Shown here: positions 1 to 10,257 of the stretch, piece by piece
Layout: each line of letters starts with the position of its first letter
Position numbering within the stretch: position 1 is the first letter of the stretch
Assembly: GCA_000349905.1 (NCBI GenBank)
Contig: KB722753.1
Coordinates: forward strand, 38,430-65,135
Length of the DNA stretch: 26,706 bases
Direction of reading: 5' to 3'
Source: Volvariella volvacea V23
Taxonomy: Eukaryota > Basidiomycota > Agaricomycetes > Agaricales > Pluteaceae
The notes under the pieces: model-generated
What the model was told of the DNA's origin: nothing
Databases searched by the model: none
The model's input: only the letters and a program-made list of their open reading frames with translations
Made by a program: the position numbers and the translations under genes

Positions 1-2365
1 AGCAGCAACACAATTGTCGCGATATCTCTGCCAATGATTGGCCGGGAGTTGAATATTCCTGTTGCAGAGCTGCAGTGGCTCATGTCCGCCTATGCTCTTA
101 GTTCTGTAAGCTCCCCACTTCGCTACTTAGCATACCCTCTCACCATCTGCCATTGTTCTTCGACAATAACTCGGTATCTCCGACCGAAATTTGTATTGAA
201 TTCCACAACATTAGGGATGTCTGCTAGTCTTCTTCGGTCGCGTGGCGGATCTATTCGGGAGAAAGAAAACATTCATCGCGGGGATGTCGTGGATGGCCAT
301 TTTTTCCTTGGCATGTTCATTTGCTCGCTGTGAGTCCGCTTCAGCTTATTCAACCCATACTTTGTGTATATAAACATGTAAAGAAAACGGTTGGCTGTCC
401 TGGCTAATCCGCTCACGTCGCAATGTCTTCTCGTAGCTGGGGTCGTGTTGGATGTGCTGAGAGGCCTTCAGGGAGTGGGAGCAGCCGCTTATCTACCAGC
501 CTTGGTATGTGTAGCCATTCACTACGCCATCTGTGCTTAAATGACGACGGCGTCAACGCAGATGGGTATACTCGCGTACTCCTTCCCGCCATCTCGAGCC
601 AGGTCTTTGGCTTATGCAACTTTTGCAGCTGGTGCACCGGTTGGAGGAGTGTTGGGTTTAGCGCTAGGTGGTGTTCTGAGCGAGGTCTCGAAGTATGTCC
701 TCATCTTCAGTAATTCCCCTTCCATCGTTCTAGACATCCTTATTTCTCTCTATTACACCACTCTCGATTTTCTTCGTTTGCATTCAGACAGACTTGGAGA
801 ACACCGTTCTATCTATCTGCCAGCCTAAGCGTGATCTGCCTAATCGGTGGATTGATTTCTTTCGATTCTGACCAACAAATGATGGCGTATTCCCGCGATT
901 CTGGAGAGGATAGAAGCATAGACTGGATCGGGGCGTTACTTATTACGGCGGGATTGGTATTAATATTAGTTGTGTTAGGCCAAGGCGAGGTCGCCAAGGA
1001 CGGCTGGAAGACTCCTTGTAAGTCATTTGGTTCAATTCTTAGAAGAGGATTAAGTTTTTGCTCGGGTTCTTCGTCCTACCTGGATAGACATTATTGCACT
1101 ACTTATATTGGGAGTTATACTCATCGGTGCTTTCTTGCGATGGCAACATCACCTCGAACAGCAGCAGAACGCCAGAAGATCTGCACACCTATCTATAGAA
1201 CCCTCAAACCCCATCCTCGCCACTAGCGATTCAACACCGAACAAAGCAGAGAATATTCGAGTCCCAGACGAAGCTCAACCACATCCGCCATGGAAGGTCA
1301 ACATGAGGATCCTCTCTTATTCGCCTCCGCCATTGATGAAGTTGTCTTTGTGGACGAGAGCGGACGGACGACTTGCAGCTGCAATGGGAATCGCATTTCT
1401 TGGTTGGTGCGCTTTCCTAGGCTGGACCTTTTGGACTCAGGTATATCTCTCTGCCTAATCTCGTCACTACCACTTCCCTAACCATTCCCTTATAACACCT
1501 ACTTTTTTTGACTGCGGCGTACTTGTTGCAGCTGTACTACCAGAGATATGCAGGGTATCCACCTGTAGAAACGGTGAAAAGGCTATTACCCATGTTTGTT
1601 TGTGGGATTTTGTGCAATCTCTTTGTCGGGTTCTTCGTTGGCCGTGTGCCCATCGTGTATCTCCTAGGTAAGCACAGCTTATTCTTCATATCTACTAGTT
1701 TCTTGATGCTTCTTTGTTTAGTTATCGGCACTCTATCAACAAGCACGGCATGTCTCCTGTTCGCACTCATCATCCCTTCAGCATCCTACTGGGCATTTGG
1801 ATTTCCCGCAGCTTCGCTATCAGTCGTGGGCGCAGATTTCATTTTCTCTTCGGGAACTCTGTTCATAGCCAAGGTTTCGAGGGACGATGAACAGAGCCTG
1901 GCTGGCGCGTTATTCCAAACTATGACCCAGGTACGTCGTCTTCTATGTTAGATCCTGCTTCCGCTTCGTCATACTTACTTTGATCCCTTGCCCATCCCAC
2001 CTTGTGATGCGGGTTATAGTTAGGTACTGCGACTGGGATGGCGATTTCGACCGTTGTGTTTAATCGAGTAATGAAGAAGCAAACGCAACTACATGGGCCT
2101 GGAGAGGATGCCATTAGCTTGGCGCAGTTAAATAGCTACAAGGCCGCTCAGTGGACGTGTTTTGGTTTCGGTATTCTCGGTGGGCACCCCGTTTGTTTTC
2201 GCTTTAAGGGTTACTTATCTCGTCTCAGCTACCCTGTTGGCAATTGTGTTTTTCAGAAGCGTAGGAATAGTAGGAACGGTCAAGAAAGGTGCTAAGCAAG
2301 AAGATTCCGAATCACAAAAATCTGGAAGGAGTCCGGATGTGACATTTGTTAATGAAGAGAAGTGA
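1..2365 (+). CDS. MFS drug:H+ antiporter, DHA2-like (5' partial, 10 exons)
   Basis: This gene probably encodes a 14-helix plasma-membrane exporter of the major facilitator superfamily. The exons I place are 1-105, 215-329, 437-504, 562-692, 788-1017, 1088-1440, 1532-1667, 1722-1930, 2020-2179 and 2229-2365. They join in phase to 547 residues plus TGA, with GT-AG introns of 49-109 nt. The visible part starts inside helix 1 (TIVAISLPMIG), followed by ELQWLMSAYAL. Motif A (GRVADLFGRKK, residues 43-53 of the visible part) and the motif C-like AAGAPVGGVLGLALGG (118-133) mark a drug-exporter type. A hydrophilic loop of about 70 residues precedes PPPLM/SLWTR, then FWTQ/LYYQRYAGYPP follows across an exon junction. 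The C-terminal tail is charged. The first exon or exons lie left of the window. Substrate is unknown; it could equally export a toxin, a metabolite or an amino acid. The last intron (2180-2228) is needed to keep the frame. Confidence 0.93.
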
Positions 2366-3886
2366 AGAGGGGTGGTGGAACAGTAGGCAGCAAGCGTAGT
2401 TAGATGATGGGCACTGCCGGCCAATGGGTGCGTCTCCAGTTGTTATTGGTTTAGAATTGGTCCCATTTGTCCACGGTTCAGATACTAGTGCAGATCAAAA
2501 AGTACATATATAGTGAGAACGACAGACAACATTTGACATATTACACTGGGCGCGCTTAGAGCTGAAACTCGACCTTGGATTGCATGTATCCGCACTATAG
2601 CGGATTGGATATCACGGTTCTGATTCAACGACCCTGCCAATCATATGATACTGCGGCATCACCTTAACGTTGTTGGTACTGCCGACTACAAAGTAGGTAT
2701 CCTAAACATATAAAGGGGACATATGGAAAATTGGGACATCGATTCCTATTGCTCTTGTTATGCATCCCACCGAAGTCCAGTCTAGACGAGGTCTAGGGAA
2801 GATCCAGGCTGCCTCATAGATGCGGTACGCGTATTTTTCCCTCTTAAGTGATCTCCGGCCCTGAGGGTTCGGGGAGTGTACAGGTCCATGGCAGCGACAA
2901 AGGTTGATCGGGTTTTCACATATGCGTTGCATAAATACGATACTGCGGTCGTTTGGGGGGGATGTCGCGCTGTGCGGATCGAGATGAGGCATCTGGGTCG
3001 AAACCAAAAAATCGGGAAGACAAGTAGGACGCCTTGTGACAATGTTCTCGCGCCTATGGATTCTATTTTATCAAACCTCTTCCAGATTAATCTTCTAGGG
3101 CTGTGATACCTAGAGGTCGGGGGTGGTTGGGAACGCGGTGTAAGACAAGAACTGCGCACAGTAGACAAAGGGTAATTTATGATACTAGGAGAACCATGGA
3201 CCGGGTCATTCTTTAGAAAGCTGCCAGAGTCACCACACCAGCGAGTGGTAGAGAAAAAAAGCAGTCGGTATAAGAAATTCCTTGTCAAGGAAGCTGACCC
3301 ACACAGGTCGGGTAATTTCAGGAATGCGGCACTGCTGTGGTACACACCCCAGATTCTAGACTATCGATTCGTGTGGGCCAGAGCCTTAATTGAGGTTGAT
3401 ATGAGTCAGTCGGTTCATATATACCTCTTAGCTTTTGATTGATGTAGACAAGTCGAAGCCCAGGCAGAACCGGCCTTTCCTTTTTACGACGTGCTTGTGT
3501 CCCATGGGATTGCGCCACGAGAAAAAGTCGTGATTAAAGATGACCCCTACACGTAGTTTGACAGGTCTGGGAGGAAAACCACATAAGTAGGCCATCGGTG
3601 CAATGATAAGCAACATCTCGTACAGATGTTTTAGTCGTTATAGGTAGCAAAATGCACGTAGATAGACATCTAAAGGTCCTGTACTGGCATAGTCTAGGAA
3701 CAAGGTGGGGAAAGCCAGGAATTGTGGCAAAAATCTTATCGCTTATCTTATCAGTCAACTGGCAGCCACCGCCTTCCTCGCCAGACCCCGCTAGCTCGGG
3801 CCCAGAACATTACTTCCGATAACCCTCAAATAGCGGTCTGTTGTTGTATCCCTCTTCGCACCACCATCAGCGCTCGATCACCCGCC
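2366..3886. other. Intergenic region between transporter and urate oxidase
   Basis: I found no convincing gene here. The longest open frame is on the - strand at 2782-3345. It has no recognisable motif, no splice continuation and a composition that does not look coding. A small hairpin (arms ATCCGC/GCGGAT, 2588-2605) is probably chance. The last 300 bases hold the GATA-site cluster annotated separately and presumably the urate oxidase promoter. No AATAAA-type signal was found after the transporter stop. Confidence 0.6.
3605..3823 (+). promoter_or_regulatory. GATA-factor site cluster upstream of urate oxidase
   Basis: Three CTTATC hexamers (reverse complement of GATAAG) occupy 3735-3740, 3742-3747 and 3747-3752, the last two sharing a base. 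They lie 135-152 nt before the urate oxidase ATG. A GATAAG at 3605-3610 and a GATAAC at 3818-3823 flank them. Fungal nitrogen regulators of the AreA/NIT2/Gln3 type bind HGATAR, often at paired sites, and urate oxidase is a known target in ascomycetes. That these sites work the same way here is inference. I saw no clear CGG-N6-CCG element of the UaY type. Confidence 0.55.
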
Positions 3887-6800
3887 ATGTCCGTCACTTT
3901 ATCTGCTGCTCGCTATGGCAAAGACCAAGTCCGCGTGTTTCGCATTGTGAGAGAAGGAAATTTGCATCATGTTGTCGAGTATAGCGTCACAACCTTGCTC
4001 GAGGGCGATATTGATACCAGGTGTGTGATCCAATCCAAGTCTCGGGGCGGATGTCCCACCCGAGCGGTCCTCATATCGGTGGAGGCTGCGTGCTCCTCCG
4101 CCCTTGGCACTCGGATTCCGGTGCTAAGTTTGTCTGTTCAAGTTACACGAAAGCCGATAATTCGGTCATCGTGGCTACCGATTCCAGTGAGTTCCTGTGC
4201 ACCTGTTGTCGAACGTGCATGCGTGATCATCTGACCCTCACCATCCTAGTCAAAAACATCACTTACTGTAAGAGCTGAATCAACTGACTGACAACGTAAT
4301 CCCAATGGAATGTTAGATTTGGCAAAGGTTTCGCCGCATATACTCATCCCTGAGAGATTTGCTTTGCACCTTGGAACGCATATAGCCTCGAAGTACGCGC
4401 ATATACACAAGGTTTTCGTGACAGTAAAGCAATTACGATGGACCCGCATCTTCGTAGACGGTTCTGGTCATGACCACTCTTTCTATAGAGATGGAGATGA
4501 TAAGCGTATCATCAACGTTGAGGTCAACGCGCCAACTGATCGTCTGCTCTCGTGGCCTCTTGCTCATGTTTGATGATCTCCAGATCGACGCTACGAAGGG
4601 CAAAGAAAACCTTATTGCAACCGTCACATCTGGAGTTTCAGATCTGTTGGGTGAGTACTGCGTATGCTAGTCAAGCCCCACCTTCACGAGGTGACTGATT
4701 GTTTTCGCAATTTCAAGTCCTCAAGAGCAGTGGCTCATCCTTTTCCAACTTCGTCCGAGACGAGTATACAACTCTTACGGACGTAGATGATCGCATTTTC
4801 TCCACCTCAGTTGATCTAACCTATAAGTTTGCGCCCTTCAAAGTCCCCATCCCGACTGATGACAAACTCTTGAACTTCGGCATTCCTGCTGTCGGTCAAG
4901 GTGCAGGCGTTGGCACTGTTTGGGATGCAGACGTCCCAGCCAGGGCCAGAAAGGCCACGCTTGAAGTATTTGCCACAGATGATAGTGCTAGTGTTCAGGT
5001 ACGTGTTGCATGTGGCTCACAAATCTCCCTCGGGATCTCGTTACCTATTTTAATTTTCCCCGTTGTTTTTGACTTGACCTCGATTATGTTTCTATTGCCG
5101 TGGTAACATCCCCGATAACCCGAGGATGGAATTATTTTTCAACCCTTGGGGAATATCTCCATTCAACACTGGGGGAAAGGCATTCAAAACCCACCTGTTC
5201 TCGCATCTTGTGATCCGAACCTATGACCTCGTATCGTTTGTAATTTCCTTTTGAAACAAGCCCAAGCCGAGTTCATTTCCCATCCACGTAGGCCCGCTGC
5301 CAGCACGTGGGACAAGCCTCCTCGTCTCATAATTAGACACGTCGACCCCTCGACTCGTCTGGGCTTTCATCACGGTCATCATCAACATAGATTGCCATTC
5401 GCAGTCTGATACCTCTCAGTTATGAGGCCGAAAACCCGATAAGGGGTTTTCTTGTCTCGCTCACGTTGCTGGGTGCTACAAGATTGCCTCGATTTTGGTC
5501 TTCTGATATCTTTCGAATTGGGTTTAGGTCTAAACCTGATATACATACCCTTTATGTCGGCGTTCTTTTGCTTTCGATGTTGTACTCACCGAATTGGTAT
5601 CCAGGCTACACTTTACAAGATGGCCGAAAGGTTGATCGCTGAGAATGTTGGAATACAAACAGTGTCGTATTCGTTGCCCAACAAGCACTACATCCCTGTT
5701 GATATGAAATATATTGGAATCGACAACGTGACCCCGTTGAGTATCATTTCATGCCTTTTTTTTATTTGTTCCTTTCCCTGCATTTTTGGGCGTTACTTTC
5801 TGTCTTTCGCATATTCTCTTTACGTCCTCGCTTCGTTGTTATTTCCGTCATTTCCTTCTTTGGGCGATCGTCGACTTTCGTGGACAACAAGGTTTTCGGA
5901 ACTGCACCTTTCTCCTCCACCTGGACATCGGCCCTCCGGCCCATTTAATCGTTGTTTTGCTGGCCGCTTTAACACCATACCATATCCGGAACCGTCCGCG
6001 GACCTTCTTCCGGAGAGCTTCAAACTACGTTGGCTCATAATTAGGATTTCCTACCACCCAGGCCATCCGCTTTCAATTGATGATTTGGGCCAACACACAT
6101 GTTGTAAACATCATCAATTCCGCCTATCTGACGTGCGGAACGTGGGTTTCCTGCAACATGCTTTGGTTCTCGTACGAGAAGCCCTTGAATGTTGTAGCTC
6201 CCGTCTGGTTCAAGATTAGGCGCATAGGGTCACAATGGCACAAGCACTTCTACGGCTTCCGCATTGCAGTTTCAATTGACACAATTGACACGCTTCAACA
6301 TTCCCTGCACCTCGGCGTGCTTCTCCTTGCTGCCTGACCTCCCGGCTGTTTTGATTCATCCCTGACTCAGCTCTCATATCAAGGATTGTTTGCCAGGGTA
6401 AGGTATCTGAATTTTTGACGACGAAATCGCGGAAGCTAACCATAGGTGTTCATTTGCATAGGCCTTAACCCCCCAATTTGTTACCAAGGTTCATAACATT
6501 GATGGCCAACGTATCGCTGGGATGAGATCTCAATTCAGGTGAGCATTTTGCTTCTTCGCCTCATTGACTGAAGGGGGGTCGAACAGGAATGAATCTTCCG
6601 ATAGGTCGCCTTGTGCTATCTTGAGGTCGTCTCAAGCTACTATCATATTAACCTAGAAGCTCAGGGATCGGTCGTCTAACGGGGACAAAATAAGCGCAGT
6701 TTTCCATTTAGAGAGCACAGCCTCACGGTATGGATGCCTTCACTTCGACGCACAAGACTCGCAGACGTCACTTGTGTCATCATTGGGCACTCAAACGTGA

Positions 6801-8307
6801 CTCCGTTTGTGCCGTATTGGATGAATCATGGCAGCAAATGGTTTAGAACGTACACGCTGTAGAAGTATAGTCTTGGCGGGTTGTGATTGGGCGTCGCAAC
6901 CAGCAAGTTGGCCAGCCAATTGGGCAGGGATCGGGTATTGCTTTCTCGAGGCAGGTATGATATGATTCCATATCTTTTATTAATCTATCTCTGACTCTAG
7001 TTGAAGGCTAAAGTCTTAACTCAACGCTTTAATAGAGCTCACCTATATCGGTCAAGTACTGGGCCAGGAAGGACTGCGGATGAAGAGTAGGCAAGTCCTA
7101 TTCTCGTTTACAGTATCACGCCAGGCTATTGGTCCAGAGGGCTTAATGAACGCTCTCACACTAAGCTCGTTGAACGGGATCTAAGGCTTGCCGGCATCGT
7201 TACAACCTTAGCAAACAGCAGCCCACCGTGCACGATCCTAACACACGCACTAGTGCATATACGTTGTAATGTGGTTGATCGGGTAGGAGGGGTTGGGGTG
7301 AAAATCGCACATGGACCAGTATATCCGGTTGCTATTTGCGGGCGTGGTCGTGAAGTTGGGTGATGAACTCTACGTGCTCACGAGCGCCCATGTGCCTTTG
7401 CGATTATCTGAAAATCGGCTCGCTTCCGGTTCTCAGGACTGATCAACAATGGGCTGCCCGTCGGTGAGAGGGTAACAACCAAGGCGATAGATGATACGAT
7501 GGGCCAGAACCTCGAAATAGCCGCTCGAAGATGAGCGACAGTAAACTCTAGTTATTTTCGCTCGAGCAAGGATCGACATTCCTTTCCTGGTTGGATACGT
7601 GATGAAGAAGCAGGCTGCACAACAACAATACCACCGAAGACCTCTTCTACTCGGCTCAAAAACCCCCGCTTATGTCCTTTCACTCTTTCACTTTACCGTT
7701 TCCTTCGGGAATGTTGCTTCAATTTCCATTTTCTTGTTCTTGCTTACCACTTATTCCGTCAAATATGCTCCCGGTCATGTCTCAGTGTCGTTGCACGGAC
7801 TCGACTTGGACTACGTGCCCAGAGTTACCCTTTTAATGATTCTTTCGTTACACCTCATCATGATTCACTCCAGAAACTTCTCTGGGCATGCGTCCCTTGT
7901 GTCTTGAATTTACCTTTTACTTGGGGCGTCATTCCGCTGATAGTCTTTCTGGTTCACTTGTAACTTGACTACTGACCTACACCTCGTTTAGGTCCAAGGC
8001 AGAAGTTTTCGTCCCAATCGCAGCACCAAGGTTCGTAAGAGATGCTTCATCTCTTTCTTTAATTATTTGGCACGAATTGGGGTACTGACGTCAATTCTCC
8101 CGTCATTTTGTGTCCTCTCTTGCATTCCTATGACGTCCCGTGGGTTTTGATTGTGATACTTTGGCGTGTCATACCGACCACACACGTCCGGACCCTTGGA
8201 ATGTGTCTTCGATGTATTCGTGGCGGTTCTCGTTTGGGGGTGGTTTTGCCTTGTGTTTGCGCCTTGGTAGCGGGTTGATTTCTGCCACCGTTTCTCGTGC
8301 GAACTGA
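3887..8307 (+). CDS. Urate oxidase (uricase), nine exons, complete
   Basis: The enzyme oxidises urate to 5-hydroxyisourate with release of H2O2 in purine breakdown. Exons are 3887-4020, 4143-4186, 4250-4267, 4317-4522, 4584-4650, 4718-4998, 5605-5735, 7992-8030 and 8271-8307, giving 318 residues, close to the family norm of about 300. Family landmarks are AARYGKD (K12), ATDSIKN (T57, D58), FALHLGTH, HSFYRDGD, NFVRDEYTTL (F168), DRIFSTSV (R182), SVQATLYKM (Q250), LPNKHYIPVDMKY (N276, H278), KAEVFVPIAAP and SGLISATVSR. The known catalytic and substrate-binding positions are therefore all kept. The ATG at 3887 was chosen because MSVTLSAARYGKD matches the family start; the open frame upstream to 3722 is ignored. 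Exon 3 is only 18 nt. The protein ends SRAN, not an SKL-type peroxisomal signal. The last three introns are far longer than the others (49-122 nt). Confidence 0.96.
4250..4267 (+). other. 18-nt microexon of urate oxidase
   Basis: Between GTGAGT...CCTAG (4187-4249) and GTAAGA...TTAG (4268-4316) lie just 18 coding bases. With one base from the preceding exon they encode the IKNITY part of the conserved ATDSIKN-TYY block. Both flanking introns are phase 1. Skipping it would keep the frame but remove six residues just after the catalytic Thr-Asp pair. Confidence 0.88.
4999..5604 (+). other. Enlarged intron 6 of urate oxidase (606 nt)
   Basis: The intron runs from GTACGT at 4999 to CCAG at 5604, between SVQ and ATLYKM, which are contiguous in the family. 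The reading frame closes at 5106 if it is not removed. I saw no coding sequence, terminal inverted repeats or target duplication inside it. Confidence 0.85.
5736..7991 (+). other. Giant intron 7 of urate oxidase (2256 nt)
   Basis: The donor is GTTGAG at 5736 and the acceptor TTTAG ends at 7991. Phase 2 splicing restores the proline of NVTP and joins it to SKAEVFVPIAAP, as in other urate oxidases. The first 150 bases are pyrimidine-rich and contain no AG until 5890-5891, which makes that AG a possible alternative acceptor. Past it lies an open, coding-like stretch (5892-6337, described separately). From about 6400 to 7900 I recognise no gene and no transposon ends. The size, about forty times the typical intron here, suggests inserted DNA. 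Confidence 0.85.
5892..6337 (+). pseudogene. Coding-like remnant inside urate oxidase intron 7
   Basis: One frame (codon starts at position 2 modulo 3) is open from 5786 to 6337 except for a single TAA at 6038-6040. The translation includes hydrophobic runs such as HLIVVLLAAL and SAYLTCGTWVSCNMLWF, as if from a membrane protein. A second frame is open from 5892 to 6219. I do not recognise either product. It may be a decayed inserted gene fragment, an alternative 3' exon of the host gene, or chance. Only the near-absence of stops and the codon texture support it. Confidence 0.25.
8031..8270 (+). other. Intron 8 of urate oxidase (240 nt)
   Basis: The donor GTTCGT at 8031 follows GCACCAAG and the acceptor GGTAG ends at 8270. 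Splicing rebuilds the serine of the conserved APSGLI sequence. A TGACGTCA palindrome lies inside at 8086-8093, probably by chance. Confidence 0.85.
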
Positions 8308-8454
8308 GATGGAATGGGAAAGGGATGTCTTTCTGTGGAGGAACTAGGATGCCTTGCTTTTTCTTCGGCATCGAGGAAAATCCCCTAGATCTATGAATCG
8401 AGTTTGTGATCGCTAAATGAACGAACGTCGTTGTATTTCAATAACTAGGTGTCG

Positions 8455-8460
8455 AATAAA
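8455..8460 (+). terminator. Candidate polyadenylation signal of urate oxidase
   Basis: AATAAA occurs about 150 nt past the urate oxidase stop, a suitable distance for a fungal 3' end signal. Fungal poly(A) signals are loose, so this is only a candidate. Confidence 0.4.
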
Positions 8461-10240
8461 TGCCGTATGTTGCAATTAAGTATGCACGCCTGTGCTGCAT
8501 GATATCTCGACAGGACCCCATACGTATTCAAGAAGCAGTGGGACACATTCAGACAGTAGAATTAAGCTCACGGAGTTGCAATCAGCGAAATTAGGGGGCC
8601 CTACTCGATACGAATACGTGTTTTTCAGTCACTCGGTCAATAGCGGTAGCGGTATCAATTGAGTGCACGACGTTATGTCCTGTGAAATCCCAAGTAGGAA
8701 TGGGAATGAAGAAGCGTATGTGCATACGTAAAGGAAGAGTCTTCTTTACTTCTCTGATTGTTCAGCTTCCGTCACGGCACATATACGCTATACTGTGTTC
8801 GTGAGCTCGCAATTAGAGCCCTTGACACGGGTGCAATTGGAAGGCCATGCCATCGAGATTCTGGTGATGTATTGGGGTGTGGCTATTGTCTTGGATTAAT
8901 GCGCCTATACGAGTCAGGGTCCTAGATATTGGGCAACCCCAGAAAAGTCGCAACTGAGACCGCAAGCGCCGTGAGACGGCACCGAAGGCATAGAGATCTC
9001 GAGAGTTGGTTGGCACCGGTGAGCATACACCCCGGTGGACCTCCAAGGACGTACATGTGTTGGGGCTGTGGCGTGAATTAATGGCAGATGTGGCGTTTGA
9101 GCGTATTCAAGTAGCCGGCGAGAGCATCTACTTCCTCCCCGTCGGGATCCCTGTGCGCACTATCAGGTCGCTTGGCTATCAAGTGCAATGTGTATGAGAT
9201 AATCAACACATCGGCCACAAACCCGAATCTCGAGTAATCACCAGCAACACCGCACACGGCCACAAGCTCATGCGTGGTCATTGGGTCAGTCGCGCAGATG
9301 AATGAGGGCTCGCGATAAGGAAATTCAATGATCCGAGTCGAGTGCACATGCTATTGCTGAAACTGGGTACCAACACTATGTGCAATGATGCATGGATGCC
9401 GGCGTGGCTTGCCCTTTTGCGCATCGGGCTTTTCGGAGTTGGCTTCAAACCTTGTCTCGCACTTGGCGGTGCAGGTGTCCGTATGTGCTTGTCATGCATG
9501 GCCAGCCCGTGCGGTTGGTGCCCGTCTGGACCCGATGGCCACTGAAACGCAGCTGAGACTCGAACTCTGCGTCGTATGCACACAGTTGACTGTGCTGTAG
9601 TACCGCAGCTATTTTTACGTTCGACCTCCATAACTGATCAAAAGCCTAAATGCAGAGCATTTGGCCGTGATAGTCGAATATGGAACAAACCTGCAGTGCA
9701 CCCTTTGACATAGGGGAGGGGGGCGTTTTTGGGGTGCCTCGCCCGTTTTCTGGATTTCTACCGGACGATATGGACGGTGGGTCGTACCCAGGGTATGCGA
9801 AAAGGTGCTTGTGCTCGAAGCTCGCTGGGGTGCGAATGCACGCCCCCGCCGGTCTTGAGCGAGTTGGCGCTCCCTCCTTCCATAAGGAACAGTACGTGCC
9901 TACTAAAACGCGCACACTTTACGTACGGATGGCGCCTCACTTCCAGCCGTGGCTTAGAGGTGCAGCGTATATGGTTTGCAAAGGCTAAAAGCGTATGTAC
10001 ACGGCACACATCGACCAGCCCCGGGATTTCTTTCCAGCGCGTACCACCCAGGATTGAGCGTTGATCGAATAGCCACACCCCTCATCCGCAACTCAAATGC
10101 ACAACCAACTCGATCGCTCGATTGCAAAACCCACGACCAAAACCCACGGTGGCGACCCACACCCGGGCTATACTCGTACTAGCCCCCCTCCATCGGCATC
10201 ATTAGTACGCCACCAGCGCTGGCACGCACATCCCAAACCG
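8461..10240. other. Gene-poor region, nothing recognised
   Basis: Open frames on both strands here (for example 9278-9631 on the - strand and 9729-10064 on the + strand) are short, overlap each other and carry no known motif or splice pattern. A CGTATG-TG-CATACG hairpin at 8715-8728 and a G-run near 9716-9723 are the only small structures noted. No transposon domain was seen. Confidence 0.5.
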
Positions 10241-10257
10241 GGAACCGTCCACGGTGG

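Noticed and set aside
2782..3345. 187-codon - strand frame between transporter and urate oxidase
   Set aside because: No motif, no splice partners and no coding texture. One frame of this length is expected by chance in this much sequence.
3722..3886. In-frame N-terminal extension of urate oxidase upstream of 3887
   Set aside because: The frame is open, but the family start is MSxxLSAARYGKD-like at 3887, and the extension covers the GATA cluster and promoter-like DNA.
4999..5106. Urate oxidase ending at a stop at 5104-5106
   Set aside because: This is read-through of intron 6. The conserved ATLYKM to HYIPVDMKY segment follows in phase at 5605.
9550..9600. A second tRNA-like GTTCGAGTC on the - strand near 9560
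   Set aside because: No acceptor or D-arm was found. The flanking ACGCAG/CTGCGT palindrome is probably chance.
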